From: Pseudomonas citronellolis
GTDB taxonomy: Bacteria > Pseudomonadota > Gammaproteobacteria > Pseudomonadales > Pseudomonadaceae
NCBI RefSeq assembly: GCF_029335315.1
Contig: NZ_JARJLT010000320.1
Location: 1-35,475 of the forward strand
Direction: 5' to 3'
Length of the DNA: 35,475 nt
Below, piece by piece: positions 1 through 7,401 of the stretch. The notes under the pieces are model-generated. The model was not told the DNA's origin. It worked only from the letters and a program-made list of their open reading frames with translations, and searched no databases. Each line of letters starts with the position of its first letter. Within the stretch, counting starts at the first letter, position 1. A program made the position numbers and the translations under genes.

Positions 1-1308
1 GTAGCCGGGGCGGCGGCCGTCGGCGCTGTCCTTGAAGCGCAGCGAGGTGTCCTTGCGCGCGCCGGCCACGCCGCGGCCGGGCTTGGCGATGCCACGGTTC
101 CAGCGCGAGGCGACCTTGCGCCAGGTGATCGGCGAGATATCGGTGGCGACCATCTGTTCGTTGTCCCAGCCGGTGCCGTCGGCGTAGAAGTTCTGCATCG
201 CTTCGCGGGCGTAGATGTCGCAATCGTTGAAGCCGTGCAGGGCCAGCGGCTTGTACACGCGCTCGTAGCGGTACTTGTGCTGTTCCAGCTCCTCGGGGGT
301 GTTGCAGACGCGCACGATGACTTCCCAGTATTCGTGGGTGTCGTCGGTGATCGGCACGAACCATTCGAGCTGGGTCATGTGCTCGCCCGGCCAGTTCTCC
401 ACCGCCACCAGGCCCGGCAGGGTGATCGAGGTGCGATAGGGCCGGCCGTTGATGCCGGGCACCTTCAGGCCGAGTTCCTTGTTCTCCAGCACCGGCTTCC
501 ACTTGTCGGTGCTCAGCCACTGCAGCATGCCCTTGGGCCCGCCCTCCTCCTCCAGCACCGCGATGCAGTCGTCCTGCGGCAGCAGGCCCAGCGGCAGCAC
601 CCACTCCATGGCGTGGATGATGGTGTTGTCCTGGTGCAGCAGCAGGTGGGCGTTGTCGATGCCGTTCTCGCAGGCGATCCGCCAGTCGGTGTAACCGGTG
701 CGGTGGATGCCCATGCCCACGGCGTTCTCGTCGAGCAGGCTGGGCACCGCCGGCCACAGCGGGTGCGGGTAGCGCTCGCTGCTCTCGGGGTAGCGCAGCG
801 GCAGGTCGTGGGCCAGCGGCGGCACGTCGCTGTCGGGGAAGTCGTCCTCGCGGACGAACACGAAGATCAGCCCGGCCACCTCGTGGATCGGGTAGGTGGT
901 GATGCCGGTGGTGCCGATCAGCTTGTCGTCGGGGTTGGCGACGATGGTCACCAGGTTGCCGCTTTCCAGGTCGAAGGTGAAACCGTGGTACCAGCAGGAG
1001 ATGGTGCTCTTGTTGAAGCACATCGGCTTCTCGGACAGCCGCACGCCACGGTGCAGGCACTGGTCCTTGAGCGCATGGACCTTGCCGTTGACCCGGCGCA
1101 GCACGATGGGCACGCCGCAGATCTGGATGCCCTTCACCTCGTCCTCGGGCAGCTCGTCGCTGAACAGCGCCGGGTACCAGTGGTTGATGAAGCCCCAGTT
1201 GGCGTCGCGGTAGGGTTGGTACTGGCTCTGGGTCTTGCTGTTGTTCAGGCGTGCATCGCTGATTGCGGCGCTGTCCACGCGCCGGCGCGTAATGGGCTGA
1301 TCGGACAT
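1..1308 (-). CDS. Rieske non-heme iron oxygenase, alpha subunit, CarAa-like (3' end cut by window)
   Basis: I translated 436 codons from ATG at 1308 down to base 1 with no stop, so the C-terminus lies outside the window. Near the N-terminus is a Rieske [2Fe-2S] motif, Cys84-x-His86 and Cys105-x2-His108. The catalytic domain has Asp218-x2-His221-x3-His225, the usual 2-His site, and a GFNDCDI segment whose Asp364 is the probable third iron ligand. The layout and many segments (NHWYP near the start, CLHRGV, KSTISCWYH, YAREAM) match carbazole 1,9a-dioxygenase CarAa and its relatives (oxoquinoline monooxygenase, KshA/LigX-type), which act as homotrimers with a separate ferredoxin and reductase. 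Neither redox partner is in the window. The start is supported by GGAGGGAGA a few bases upstream. It probably hydroxylates or opens an aromatic or polycyclic substrate; the substrate cannot be named. It sits directly downstream of an AraC regulator and has its own promoter. Confidence 0.9.
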   Translation of the reverse strand, partial: MSDQPITRRRVDSAAISDARLNNSKTQSQYQPYRDANWGFINHWYPALFSDELPEDEVKGIQICGVPIVLRRVNGKVHALKDQCLHRGVRLSEKPMCFNKSTISCWYHGFTFDLESGNLVTIVANPDDKLIGTTGITTYPIHEVAGLIFVFVREDDFPDSDVPPLAHDLPLRYPESSERYPHPLWPAVPSLLDENAVGMGIHRTGYTDWRIACENGIDNAHLLLHQDNTIIHAMEWVLPLGLLPQDDCIAVLEEEGGPKGMLQWLSTDKWKPVLENKELGLKVPGINGRPYRTSITLPGLVAVENWPGEHMTQLEWFVPITDDTHEYWEVIVRVCNTPEELEQHKYRYERVYKPLALHGFNDCDIYAREAMQNFYADGTGWDNEQMVATDISPITWRKVASRWNRGIAKPGRGVAGARKDTSLRFKDSADGRRPGY

Positions 1309-1359
1309 GGGCTCTCCCTCCTGGCTGTCGAACCACACCCCGCCGAATGCGGAGCGGTT

Positions 1360-1427
1360 GCGTTCGATGCTAGAAAGGCGCCCCGTGGCGGGCGCTCCCA
1401 TGGCCGAAGGGTTATCCCGCCAGTGCA
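1360..1427 (-). promoter_or_regulatory. Promoter and XylS-like operator of the Rieske gene
   Basis: On the minus strand, 1427-1413 reads TGCA-CTGGCG-GGATA, an exact match to the XylS-type box TGCA-N6-GGNTA. Nineteen bases downstream a second GGGA box lies in GGGAGCGCCC (1399-1390), followed after 17 bp by TAGCAT, a candidate -10. The same arrangement occurs upstream of mhpB and of the YCF48 operon. The gap between the AraC stop and the Rieske start is 164 bp, enough for a dedicated promoter. The transcription start is inferred. Confidence 0.6.
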
Positions 1428-1472
1428 GGAATATCGAAGGGGTGGACGTCCCTGTCCGCTGATACGTGACGC

Positions 1473-2468
1473 TCAGCGCATGAGGGTTTCCGAGGGGCTC
1501 TCGCCGAAGCGACGCTTGTAGTCGGTGGTGAAGTGGCCGAGGTGGCTGAAGCCCCAGCGGAAGGCGATGGCGGTCACGGTGCCGCTGGACGGCTGGGCCT
1601 GGCGCAGTTCCTCGTGCACGCGGCGCAGGCGGACTTCCTTCAGGTAGTGCATGGGCGAGGTGTTGCGGTAGCGGCGGAAGCCGGTGAACAGCGAACGGCT
1701 GCTGACCCCGGCCTGCTCGGCCAGGTCGCCGATGGTGATCGGCTCCTCGGCGTGCTCCTCGATGTAGCGCTCCACGCGCTTGACGAAGGCCGGGGCCACC
1801 GAGTGGCCGTCGTCCTCGCACAGCTCGGCGCTGTAGTTGTGCGGCTGGCAGGTCAGCAGCATGCCGACCAGGGTCTGTTCCAGCTGCGCGCGCAACAGCG
1901 GCGGCACTTCCTCGTTGACCGAGAGGCAGTCGTACATCCAGCCGACCATGTGCATCCAGCGCCGGCCCTGGGCGGTGTCCAGGGGCATTTCCGGGGTGAA
2001 CTCGATGTCTTTGCGCAGGGTGCGCCCCAGGTGTTGCTGGCACAGGTGGCGGATCAGCTCGCGGTCGACGCGGATGATCAGCTTCTCGGTGTTCTCGCTG
2101 TGGTGGATCAGCGTGCGCATGTGCGCGTTGAGCACCACGCCCTGGCGCGGCGTGCAGCGCACCCGGTGGTGGTCGCTCTCGATCAGTTCCTGGCCACGGA
2201 TGGGCATCTGGATCAGGGCGAACTCCTCCATCACCCCGGCGTCGATCACCGCGTCGGCGCCATAGCCCATGCGGCCGATGCCGACCCCGCCGAGGCGGCG
2301 GTAGAAGATGCGCGCGTTGAAGCGCTGGTCACGGCTGTAGATTCGGTTGTCGCAGAAGATCCGCTTGCCCCACAGGCAAGCCTCCTCGAGGCTCGGCGTC
2401 TGGCAAAGCTCGTAGTCGGACAGCACGCTGTCCGCCGGTGTAGCGTTCGAAAAAACCAGGTTTTCCAT
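1473..2468 (-). CDS. AraC/XylS-family transcriptional activator
   Basis: 331 residues. The N-terminal ~210 residues form the cupin-like effector domain typical of XylS-type catabolic activators. The C-terminal AraC DNA-binding domain has helix-turn-helix 1 at about 246-266 (ITIGDLAEQAGVSSRSLF) and helix-turn-helix 2 at about 297-320 (AFRWGFSHLGHFTTDYKRRFG), ending with the family signature before residue 331. ATG at 2468 is preceded by an excellent AGGAGAGGAG ribosome site. It lies just upstream of, and codirectional with, the Rieske gene. It is the best candidate for binding the TGCA-N6-GGATA boxes found at three promoters in the island. The inducer is unknown, probably an aromatic acid or pathway intermediate. 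An AAGAAGAA motif next to its ribosome site suggests post-transcriptional repression by Hfq/Crc. The family call is firm; the regulon is inferred. Confidence 0.92.
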   Translation of the reverse strand: MENLVFSNATPADSVLSDYELCQTPSLEEACLWGKRIFCDNRIYSRDQRFNARIFYRRLGGVGIGRMGYGADAVIDAGVMEEFALIQMPIRGQELIESDHHRVRCTPRQGVVLNAHMRTLIHHSENTEKLIIRVDRELIRHLCQQHLGRTLRKDIEFTPEMPLDTAQGRRWMHMVGWMYDCLSVNEEVPPLLRAQLEQTLVGMLLTCQPHNYSAELCEDDGHSVAPAFVKRVERYIEEHAEEPITIGDLAEQAGVSSRSLFTGFRRYRNTSPMHYLKEVRLRRVHEELRQAQPSSGTVTAIAFRWGFSHLGHFTTDYKRRFGESPSETLMR

Positions 2469-2482
2469 GTAGCTCCTCTCCT

Positions 2483-2497
2483 CTAGTTCTTCTTCAT
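2483..2497 (-). promoter_or_regulatory. AAGAAGAA Hfq/Crc-like motif and 4-codon mini-ORF in the AraC leader
   Basis: Minus strand 2494-2487 reads AAGAAGAA, fitting the Pseudomonas Hfq/Crc consensus AAnAAnAA. It lies immediately before the AGGAGAGGAG ribosome site of the AraC gene. The same bases form a mini-ORF, ATG AAG AAG AAC TAG (Met-Lys-Lys-Asn), with no convincing ribosome site of its own. Hfq/Crc binding is the likelier role; translation of the mini-ORF is speculative. Confidence 0.45.
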
Positions 2498-2606
2498 GGA
2501 GTAGGCAGTAGGCTCAGTTCCGTCCGGCGCGCCGGCGGATCACGGTTGTTCTAGTTGCTACGCAAGGCTTGGACTGTTTCCGTTTCTCCCATTCAGGCGT
2601 CGTGGG

Positions 2607-2663
2607 TCCGGCCCGCACGCTCGGGCCGGATCGCTCTGCGCCGGGTGTGTGCCCACCCGGCGC
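2607..2663 (-). terminator. Tandem GC-rich hairpins after the cupin gene
   Basis: Two perfect stem-loops stand side by side: 2638-2663 (10-bp arms GCGCCGGGTG/CACCCGGCGC, 6-base loop) and 2607-2630 (9-bp arms TCCGGCCCG/CGGGCCGGA, 6-base loop). They lie in the 270-bp gap between the cupin stop (2739) and the AraC start (2468). There is no clear U-tract, so this is a probable end of the YCF48-to-cupin transcript rather than a textbook intrinsic terminator. The rest of the gap should hold the AraC promoter; I see no convincing -35/-10 pair. Confidence 0.5.
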
Positions 2664-2738
2664 GCTGTAACCCTTGCGGGCAATCAATGGAACGAAGCAA
2701 CTTGCGTGCCTCCGCGCCTGCCGGCCGACGGAAGGCTT

Positions 2739-3278
2739 TCATGCGCCGCCGCGCACCGCGCCGGTGAGCACGAACAGCAGGCGCGCCGGCTGCTCGCCGC
2801 GGTTGCGCCAAGCATGGCGGGTGCCGCCCTGCACCACGATGTCGCCCTGGCGCAGTTGCACCTGCTGGCCGTGATCCAGTTCGAGCCAGATCTCGCCATC
2901 CAGCACCACGCCGTAGTCGATGCTGTCGGTGCGGTGGAAACCGTCGGCCTCGAAGCGCTCGCCCAGGCCAGGCAGGCGCTCGACCAGTTCATGGGCCGCC
3001 GCCGCGCCGTCGACTTCGGCGGCCAGGGTGCTGCTCTGCGCCGGGAAGGTCACCAGCAGCGCGCAGCTGCCGCCGGGTTCGGGCAGCACCGAGCCCGGCG
3101 CGCAATCGCCGATCCGCCCGTCCGGACCGACGCTGGCGCCGGCGTGGGTACGCCAGACCAGCGCGGCGGAGAAGCCGGGGGAATGCTCGAAGGGCTCGGT
3201 GCCGGGCAAGGCGCCCTCGCTGACCAGCAGCGTCCGCCCGAGGGCGTCATGCCCGGTGACCACGCGTGTGCTCGGCAT
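2739..3278 (-). CDS. Cupin-domain protein
   Basis: 179 residues from ATG 3278, with a GAGGAGA ribosome site that overlaps the end of the preceding dehydrogenase gene. The C-terminal half is a single cupin barrel. Motif 1 is around His115 (HRTDSIDYG...G), with Thr117 and Asp121 where classical cupins have His and Glu. Motif 2 ends in GGTRHAWRN with His155. The N-terminal ~100 residues are less conserved and may form a degenerate second cupin. Altered metal ligands make enzymatic activity uncertain; small proteins of this type can be isomerases, dioxygenase-like or sensors. It is the last gene of the operon with YCF48, RND, DUF1302, DUF1329 and the dehydrogenase, so a role with the dehydrogenase is plausible. 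No exact reaction can be given. Confidence 0.8.
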   Translation of the reverse strand: MPSTRVVTGHDALGRTLLVSEGALPGTEPFEHSPGFSAALVWRTHAGASVGPDGRIGDCAPGSVLPEPGGSCALLVTFPAQSSTLAAEVDGAAAAHELVERLPGLGERFEADGFHRTDSIDYGVVLDGEIWLELDHGQQVQLRQGDIVVQGGTRHAWRNRGEQPARLLFVLTGAVRGGA

Positions 3279-3288
3279 GCTGGTCTCC

Positions 3289-4398
3289 TCAGCCGTGGAC
3301 GATGTGGAAGTTGCTGAAGCCGTCGCCCTGGGTCTGGATGTCTTCCAGCGCCTCGTTGAGGCGTTCCAGCGGGTAGGCGCGCGATTGCAGCAGCGACAGG
3401 TCGACCAGCCCGCCGCCGAGCAGCCGCGCCAGTTCCTCGCCCTCGCCCACGCTGAACCACAGCGAGCCGATGTACTGCAGCTGCGCGCACATGAACGGGT
3501 GCGGATCGATGGGAATCGGCCCGGCCACGCCGCCGACCTGGACGATGCGCCCGCCACGGGTGACCGCCTGCATCGAGTCCACCGAAAGCTGCGCCGGGGC
3601 CTTGGCGCCGAGGGTGTCGATCATCGCGTCGACGCCGCCGGGCTGGGCCGCGAGAATCTGCTCGCGCAGGTCGCCGGCGCCGATGTGGATCGGCACCACG
3701 CGGGCCGGGTCGACCTGGCGGAGTCTCTCCAGCGCCTTTTCGTCGCGCGCCGCGACCAGCACGCGGGTGGCGCCGAAGGCCAGGGCGAGCAGCGCCGCGC
3801 CGACCCCGAGGATGCCCGAGGCGCCCAGCACCAGCAGGCTCTGCCCCGGCCCCAGGGCGGCCTTCTTCAGCCCGGCGTAGGCGGTGCCCAGGTAGCCCAG
3901 GCGCGCGGCGTGGGCGAAGGACAGGTTGTCGGGCAGGCGCACGAGGTTGTTCGCCGGCGCCGCCAGGTACTCGCCGTAGCCGGCGTAGGGGTACTGGCGG
4001 AACAGCTCGCTGGAGCCGGCGCCGAAACCGAAGTAACCCATGAAGGTGTAGGCGTCGCAGCGCGCCACTTCGCCCTGGCGGCAGAAGCGGCACTGGCCGC
4101 AGCCCAGGCCCGGGTTGACGTAGACCCGGTCGCCGGGGACGAAGCCGCGCACCGCCTCGCCCACCGCGGCGACGGTGCCGGCGGCGTCGAGGCCGAAGAT
4201 CGCCGGCAGCTGCGGCAGCGGCAGGAACGGGTACCACTCGGGGAAGTGCCGGGTGACGTTGAGCAGGTTGGGAATCACCCCGCAGGTGGCCACCTTGACC
4301 AGCACGTCGTGCGGGCCGGGCTGCGGCAGCGCCACCTGGTCGAAGCTGAACCTGCCGCCGATGGCGTGCAGGCGGGCAGCGGTCATGGTCGACATCAT
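3289..4398 (-). CDS. Zinc-type alcohol dehydrogenase-like MDR protein lacking catalytic-zinc ligands
   Basis: 369 residues, medium-chain dehydrogenase/reductase. The GroES-like domain has the four structural-zinc cysteines Cys100, Cys103, Cys106 and Cys114 (CGQCRFCRQGEVARC). The Rossmann domain carries GASGILGVG. Cys39 is in the usual position of the first catalytic-zinc ligand, but the GHE motif is replaced by GLDAAG (Leu70 for His). The segment that normally supplies the third ligand (RLGYLGTAYAG) has no Cys or His. It may therefore be a zinc-independent reductase or dehydrogenase that keeps the structural zinc lobe. ATG at 4398 (reads Met-Met) has AGGAA upstream. It follows DUF1329 after a strong hairpin and precedes the cupin gene by 10 bp. 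It likely oxidises or reduces a pathway intermediate. Confidence 0.85.
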   Translation of the reverse strand: MMSTMTAARLHAIGGRFSFDQVALPQPGPHDVLVKVATCGVIPNLLNVTRHFPEWYPFLPLPQLPAIFGLDAAGTVAAVGEAVRGFVPGDRVYVNPGLGCGQCRFCRQGEVARCDAYTFMGYFGFGAGSSELFRQYPYAGYGEYLAAPANNLVRLPDNLSFAHAARLGYLGTAYAGLKKAALGPGQSLLVLGASGILGVGAALLALAFGATRVLVAARDEKALERLRQVDPARVVPIHIGAGDLREQILAAQPGGVDAMIDTLGAKAPAQLSVDSMQAVTRGGRIVQVGGVAGPIPIDPHPFMCAQLQYIGSLWFSVGEGEELARLLGGGLVDLSLLQSRAYPLERLNEALEDIQTQGDGFSNFHIVHG

Positions 4399-4412
4399 CT
4401 GTATTCCTGGTG

Positions 4413-4434
4413 CGCGCCCCGTGGCCGGGGCGCG
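4413..4434 (-). promoter_or_regulatory. Intercistronic hairpin between DUF1329 and the dehydrogenase gene
   Basis: A perfect 9-bp stem, CGCGCCCCG/CGGGGCGCG with loop TGGC (plus-strand reading), lies in the 58-bp gap. No U-tract follows, so it probably attenuates or protects the 3' end of the upstream mRNA rather than ending transcription. The second envelope module has a hairpin in the equivalent place. Confidence 0.5.
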
Positions 4435-4456
4435 TGGTGGATGGGAAAGCCGGCGA

Positions 4457-5719
4457 TCAGCGGCCGGCGGACTGCAGGGTCTGCAGCGAGAAGTCGCTGG
4501 GCTTGGCGGCGAAGTTGGTGCGCCAGGAGGCGGTGTCGATCAGCGACACCGTGGCGTGGTTGCGCTGGAAGTCGATGTTGGCGGTGCCGGCGGTGCGGAT
4601 GTCGCCGTCGGCCGGGTTCGGGTAGGAGTGCAGCTCCATGAACTTCCAGAACTCGCCCTTGCGGTCGTACATCTCCACGTAGTGGATGCGCGGGTACTGG
4701 GTTTCGACGTAGAGCACCTTCTTGCTGTACGGGTGGGTCGGCGGGGTGATCGCCTCGATCACGTAGACCTCGCGCGGCTCGAAGTCATCGTTGTTCATGT
4801 TCCAGAACGGCGCCTGGGCTTCCAGGCCCGGGTACTTCTCGGCGGTGTTCTTCCCGGCGGTGTTCCACAGGCCCTGGCGGCTGTGGGCCACGGCCAGCAC
4901 CCAGCGCTTGCCGACCATCTTGTACTCGGGGTACCAGCAGGGCCGCGCGTTGAAGCCGTCGAGGTCGTCCTGCAGCTGGTCGGAGGAGCCGATCGGGTCC
5001 ATCCAGGCGCCACCGGAAAGCCGGCGCACGCGGCGCACCGCCGGCAGGTAGGCCCAGACGTCGTTGACCTTGTCCGAGTCGTACATGACGGTGTAGGTGC
5101 CCAGGCCCTTCATGTCCGAGGGCGACTTGAAGTACAGCAGCTGGCGCCCGCGCTCGACGCCGTCGCCCTCCACCGCGTCGCCGTTGAGGCGGCCCTTCAT
5201 GGTGTAGCGGGTGAACTCGGCCACGGGTTCGGCGTGGATGCCGGACTTGCCGTCGATCAGCACCTGGGTGTACTGCGGCACCCGCGACACGTCGCCGACC
5301 AGCTGGCCGAGGTGCCAGTTCCAGATGACCTTCTCGGCCGCCTGCGGGTCCTTCATGTCGATGTTCGGGAAGGGCTCGCCGGCGGCCCAGCCGTTGACCT
5401 TGCAGCTGCCCTTGTCGATCGAGGTCTTGCCGGCGTTGGCCGCCGAGGCCTTGACCCATTTCGGGTCCAGCTCGACCGCCTTGGAGTGCACCAGCGGCAG
5501 CTTCCAGCCGTTGTTGCGGATGCGCCATTCCATCTTCTCGGTGAGCATGTCGGCGATCTTGTGGCCCTCGAAGGTGTCGTTCTTCACCTGGTCGAGGTTG
5601 GCCGCGGAAATCACCGTGCCGGGGGCCACCTCGGCGGCGGCGGCGAAGCCGGGCACGGCGGCGGCGGAGAACAGACCAGCCACCAGGGCCTGGCGCGAAA
5701 CGAAGCGGGATAGGTTCAT
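4457..5719 (-). CDS. DUF1329 periplasmic protein (module 1)
   Basis: 420 residues with a signal peptide (about residues 1-28, ending ...GFAAAAE), so exported to the periplasm. The mature protein matches the DUF1329 family throughout: MADMLTEKMEWRIRNNGW-type N-terminal region, central YLPAVRRVRRLSG motif, and aromatic-rich YDRKGEFWKFMELHSYP near the C-terminus. The family is predicted to have a LolA/LolB-like open beta fold, suggesting that it binds or carries a lipid or other hydrophobic molecule. DUF1329 genes regularly follow DUF1302 genes, as here (21 bp apart), often in steroid, terpene or aromatic catabolic clusters. ATG 5719 has AGGAGA at good spacing. A paralogue, quite diverged, lies at 30165-31523. 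The family call is firm; the carrier role is inference. Confidence 0.9.
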   Translation of the reverse strand: MNLSRFVSRQALVAGLFSAAAVPGFAAAAEVAPGTVISAANLDQVKNDTFEGHKIADMLTEKMEWRIRNNGWKLPLVHSKAVELDPKWVKASAANAGKTSIDKGSCKVNGWAAGEPFPNIDMKDPQAAEKVIWNWHLGQLVGDVSRVPQYTQVLIDGKSGIHAEPVAEFTRYTMKGRLNGDAVEGDGVERGRQLLYFKSPSDMKGLGTYTVMYDSDKVNDVWAYLPAVRRVRRLSGGAWMDPIGSSDQLQDDLDGFNARPCWYPEYKMVGKRWVLAVAHSRQGLWNTAGKNTAEKYPGLEAQAPFWNMNNDDFEPREVYVIEAITPPTHPYSKKVLYVETQYPRIHYVEMYDRKGEFWKFMELHSYPNPADGDIRTAGTANIDFQRNHATVSLIDTASWRTNFAAKPSDFSLQTLQSAGR

Positions 5720-5740
5720 GGAACTCTCCTGGGGTGAGGG

Positions 5741-7339
5741 TCAGAACTGGTAGGTCAGGCTGGTGTAGAACTGGTCGCGGTTGTGGAAGTAGCCGAACAG
5801 CGTGGTGCTGTCGCAGCGGCTCTGGTCGGTGCACTGCGAGGGGTCGCGCGAGGCGTCGTCCCAGAAGGCGTCGTATTCCACCTTCCAGCGCCACTTGTCG
5901 TTCAGCGCGAAGGTCACCGAGGGCACGGCGAAGCCGCCGTCGTTGCTCAGGTCGGCGCCGAGCACCAGGTTCGGGCGGATGCGCCCGTTGTCGTAGCTGA
6001 GGTCGAAGATGGTGGTCAGCAGGGTCGAGTGCTCCTTGACCTTGCCGCCCCAGCCCACGCTGTAGAGCAGGCCGTCGTCCTTGTCGAAGTTCTGCACCCA
6101 TTTGTCGAACAGCTGCACGGAGAAGAACATCGGCTTCTCGGTGCCCAGCAGTTGCTGGGTGGCGGCGATGTTCTTGTCCATGCGCAGCATCGAGGCCAGC
6201 ACGTCCTTGCGGGTGTAGCCGTCGAAACCGGGGGCGATGTTCTGGCTGAGCAGCGTCGAGGTGGGCAGCTGGATCTGGTACGGCGCGTCCTTGATGTAGG
6301 CCAGCTCGGTGCTGAATACCGCGTCGGTCATGTCCGAGTAGCGGCTGGCGGTGAAGCCGAAGATGTTCACGATCGGGTAGATGATCTCACCGGCCAGGCC
6401 CTTGGTCTGCGAGGTGCCGTGGGTCTCTGCCCCCGAGGGGGTGTTGGGCAGGCCGAACAGCGCCAGGTTGTCCGAGGCGTTGAGGATCGGCGAGTTGTAG
6501 AAGGTGCGCAGGTACGACACGGAGTAGTTGGTGTCGCCCAGCAGGCCGCTCCAGCGGATGCCGCCGGTGGGGTCGCGGTAGTCGCCCTCGTCGTTCTTGA
6601 AGTTGTACGGGTCGATGTTGCGGAAGTCGACGCCGGAGTTGGGCTGGCCGGCCCAGCGCCCGCCGTACACGTCGAGCTCGGTGCCGATGTCCTGCTTGCG
6701 GTCCAGGCCCGGGCGGATGAAGGTCTCCAGGCCGCCGTCGAGCTCGGGCACGTCGATGTTCATCTTGGCGATGATGTTGCCCTTGCGCAGTTCCTCCGAG
6801 GCCGGTTCGAGGAAGCTGCGCCAGGTGTTGTCGTAGCCGTGGACCAGGTCGTTGGCGACGAAGAAGTCGGTTTCGCCCCAGGCGATCTGCTGCTTGCCGA
6901 GGCGGAAGCTGAAGCGCTCGCCGACCGGGAAGTCGACGTACAGCTCGCGCAGGTCCTCCTTGTCGTAGAGGTCCATGATGTCGCCTTCGGCGCCGTGGTT
7001 GTAGTTGTTCGCGCCCATCTTCTCCAGGTGCTTGAGGAAGTCGGTCTTGACCTCCCGCGAAGCGCGCACCTTGGCCACCACCAGGACGCGGTCGGTGGGT
7101 TTCCAGTCCATGTTCAGGCGCACCGTGCTGCGCGCCATCGACAGCTTGCCGCCGTCGCTGTAGCCGGGGGTGTCCTTCCAGTTCTTGGTGTTCCAGGACA
7201 GCTCCTCACGCAGGTAGCCGTCGATCTTGAAGCTGTCGTCGGCCAGCGCCGGGGCGCTGAGCGAAACCAGGGCCAGGGCCGGGAGCATTCCCAGCAGGGC
7301 GTGGCGTTGCGGGCCCGATGCCCCTTGCAGGTGGTTCAT
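5741..7339 (-). CDS. DUF1302 outer-membrane beta-barrel protein (module 1)
   Basis: 532 residues from ATG 7339. The signal peptide covers about 1-34 (hydrophobic ALALVSLSAPALA). The rest alternates beta strands in an outer-membrane style and ends in the terminal aromatic signature FYTSLTYQF, with Phe as last residue, as recognised by the BAM machinery. The family signature includes LRELYVDFPVGERFSFRLGKQQIAWGE. DUF1302 proteins are thought to be outer-membrane channels or receptors for hydrophobic compounds; direct biochemical data are scarce. Gene order RND-DUF1302-DUF1329 with short gaps implies one transcript. The open frame extends far upstream to 8995, but that part is the opposite reading of the RND gene. 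The start chosen gives the signal peptide and a GGGAGAA ribosome site. A paralogue lies at 31564-33411. Confidence 0.9.
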   Translation of the reverse strand: MNHLQGASGPQRHALLGMLPALALVSLSAPALADDSFKIDGYLREELSWNTKNWKDTPGYSDGGKLSMARSTVRLNMDWKPTDRVLVVAKVRASREVKTDFLKHLEKMGANNYNHGAEGDIMDLYDKEDLRELYVDFPVGERFSFRLGKQQIAWGETDFFVANDLVHGYDNTWRSFLEPASEELRKGNIIAKMNIDVPELDGGLETFIRPGLDRKQDIGTELDVYGGRWAGQPNSGVDFRNIDPYNFKNDEGDYRDPTGGIRWSGLLGDTNYSVSYLRTFYNSPILNASDNLALFGLPNTPSGAETHGTSQTKGLAGEIIYPIVNIFGFTASRYSDMTDAVFSTELAYIKDAPYQIQLPTSTLLSQNIAPGFDGYTRKDVLASMLRMDKNIAATQQLLGTEKPMFFSVQLFDKWVQNFDKDDGLLYSVGWGGKVKEHSTLLTTIFDLSYDNGRIRPNLVLGADLSNDGGFAVPSVTFALNDKWRWKVEYDAFWDDASRDPSQCTDQSRCDSTTLFGYFHNRDQFYTSLTYQF

Positions 7340-7379
7340 GGGTGTTCTCCCCGAGGTGGAGGCAGTGAGGGACGAAGGT

Positions 7380-7395
7380 CTTGTTGTTGTTGTGG
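7380..7395 (-). promoter_or_regulatory. ACAACAACAACAAG motif upstream of DUF1302 (Hfq/Crc-like)
   Basis: The minus strand reads CCACAACAACAACAAG in the gap between the RND stop (7402) and the DUF1302 start (7339). It contains overlapping AAnAAnAA matches, the consensus bound by Hfq with Crc in Pseudomonas. It is about 40 bases upstream of the start codon, a little farther than typical sites. Confidence 0.4.
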
Positions 7396-7401
7396 ATCGC
7401 G

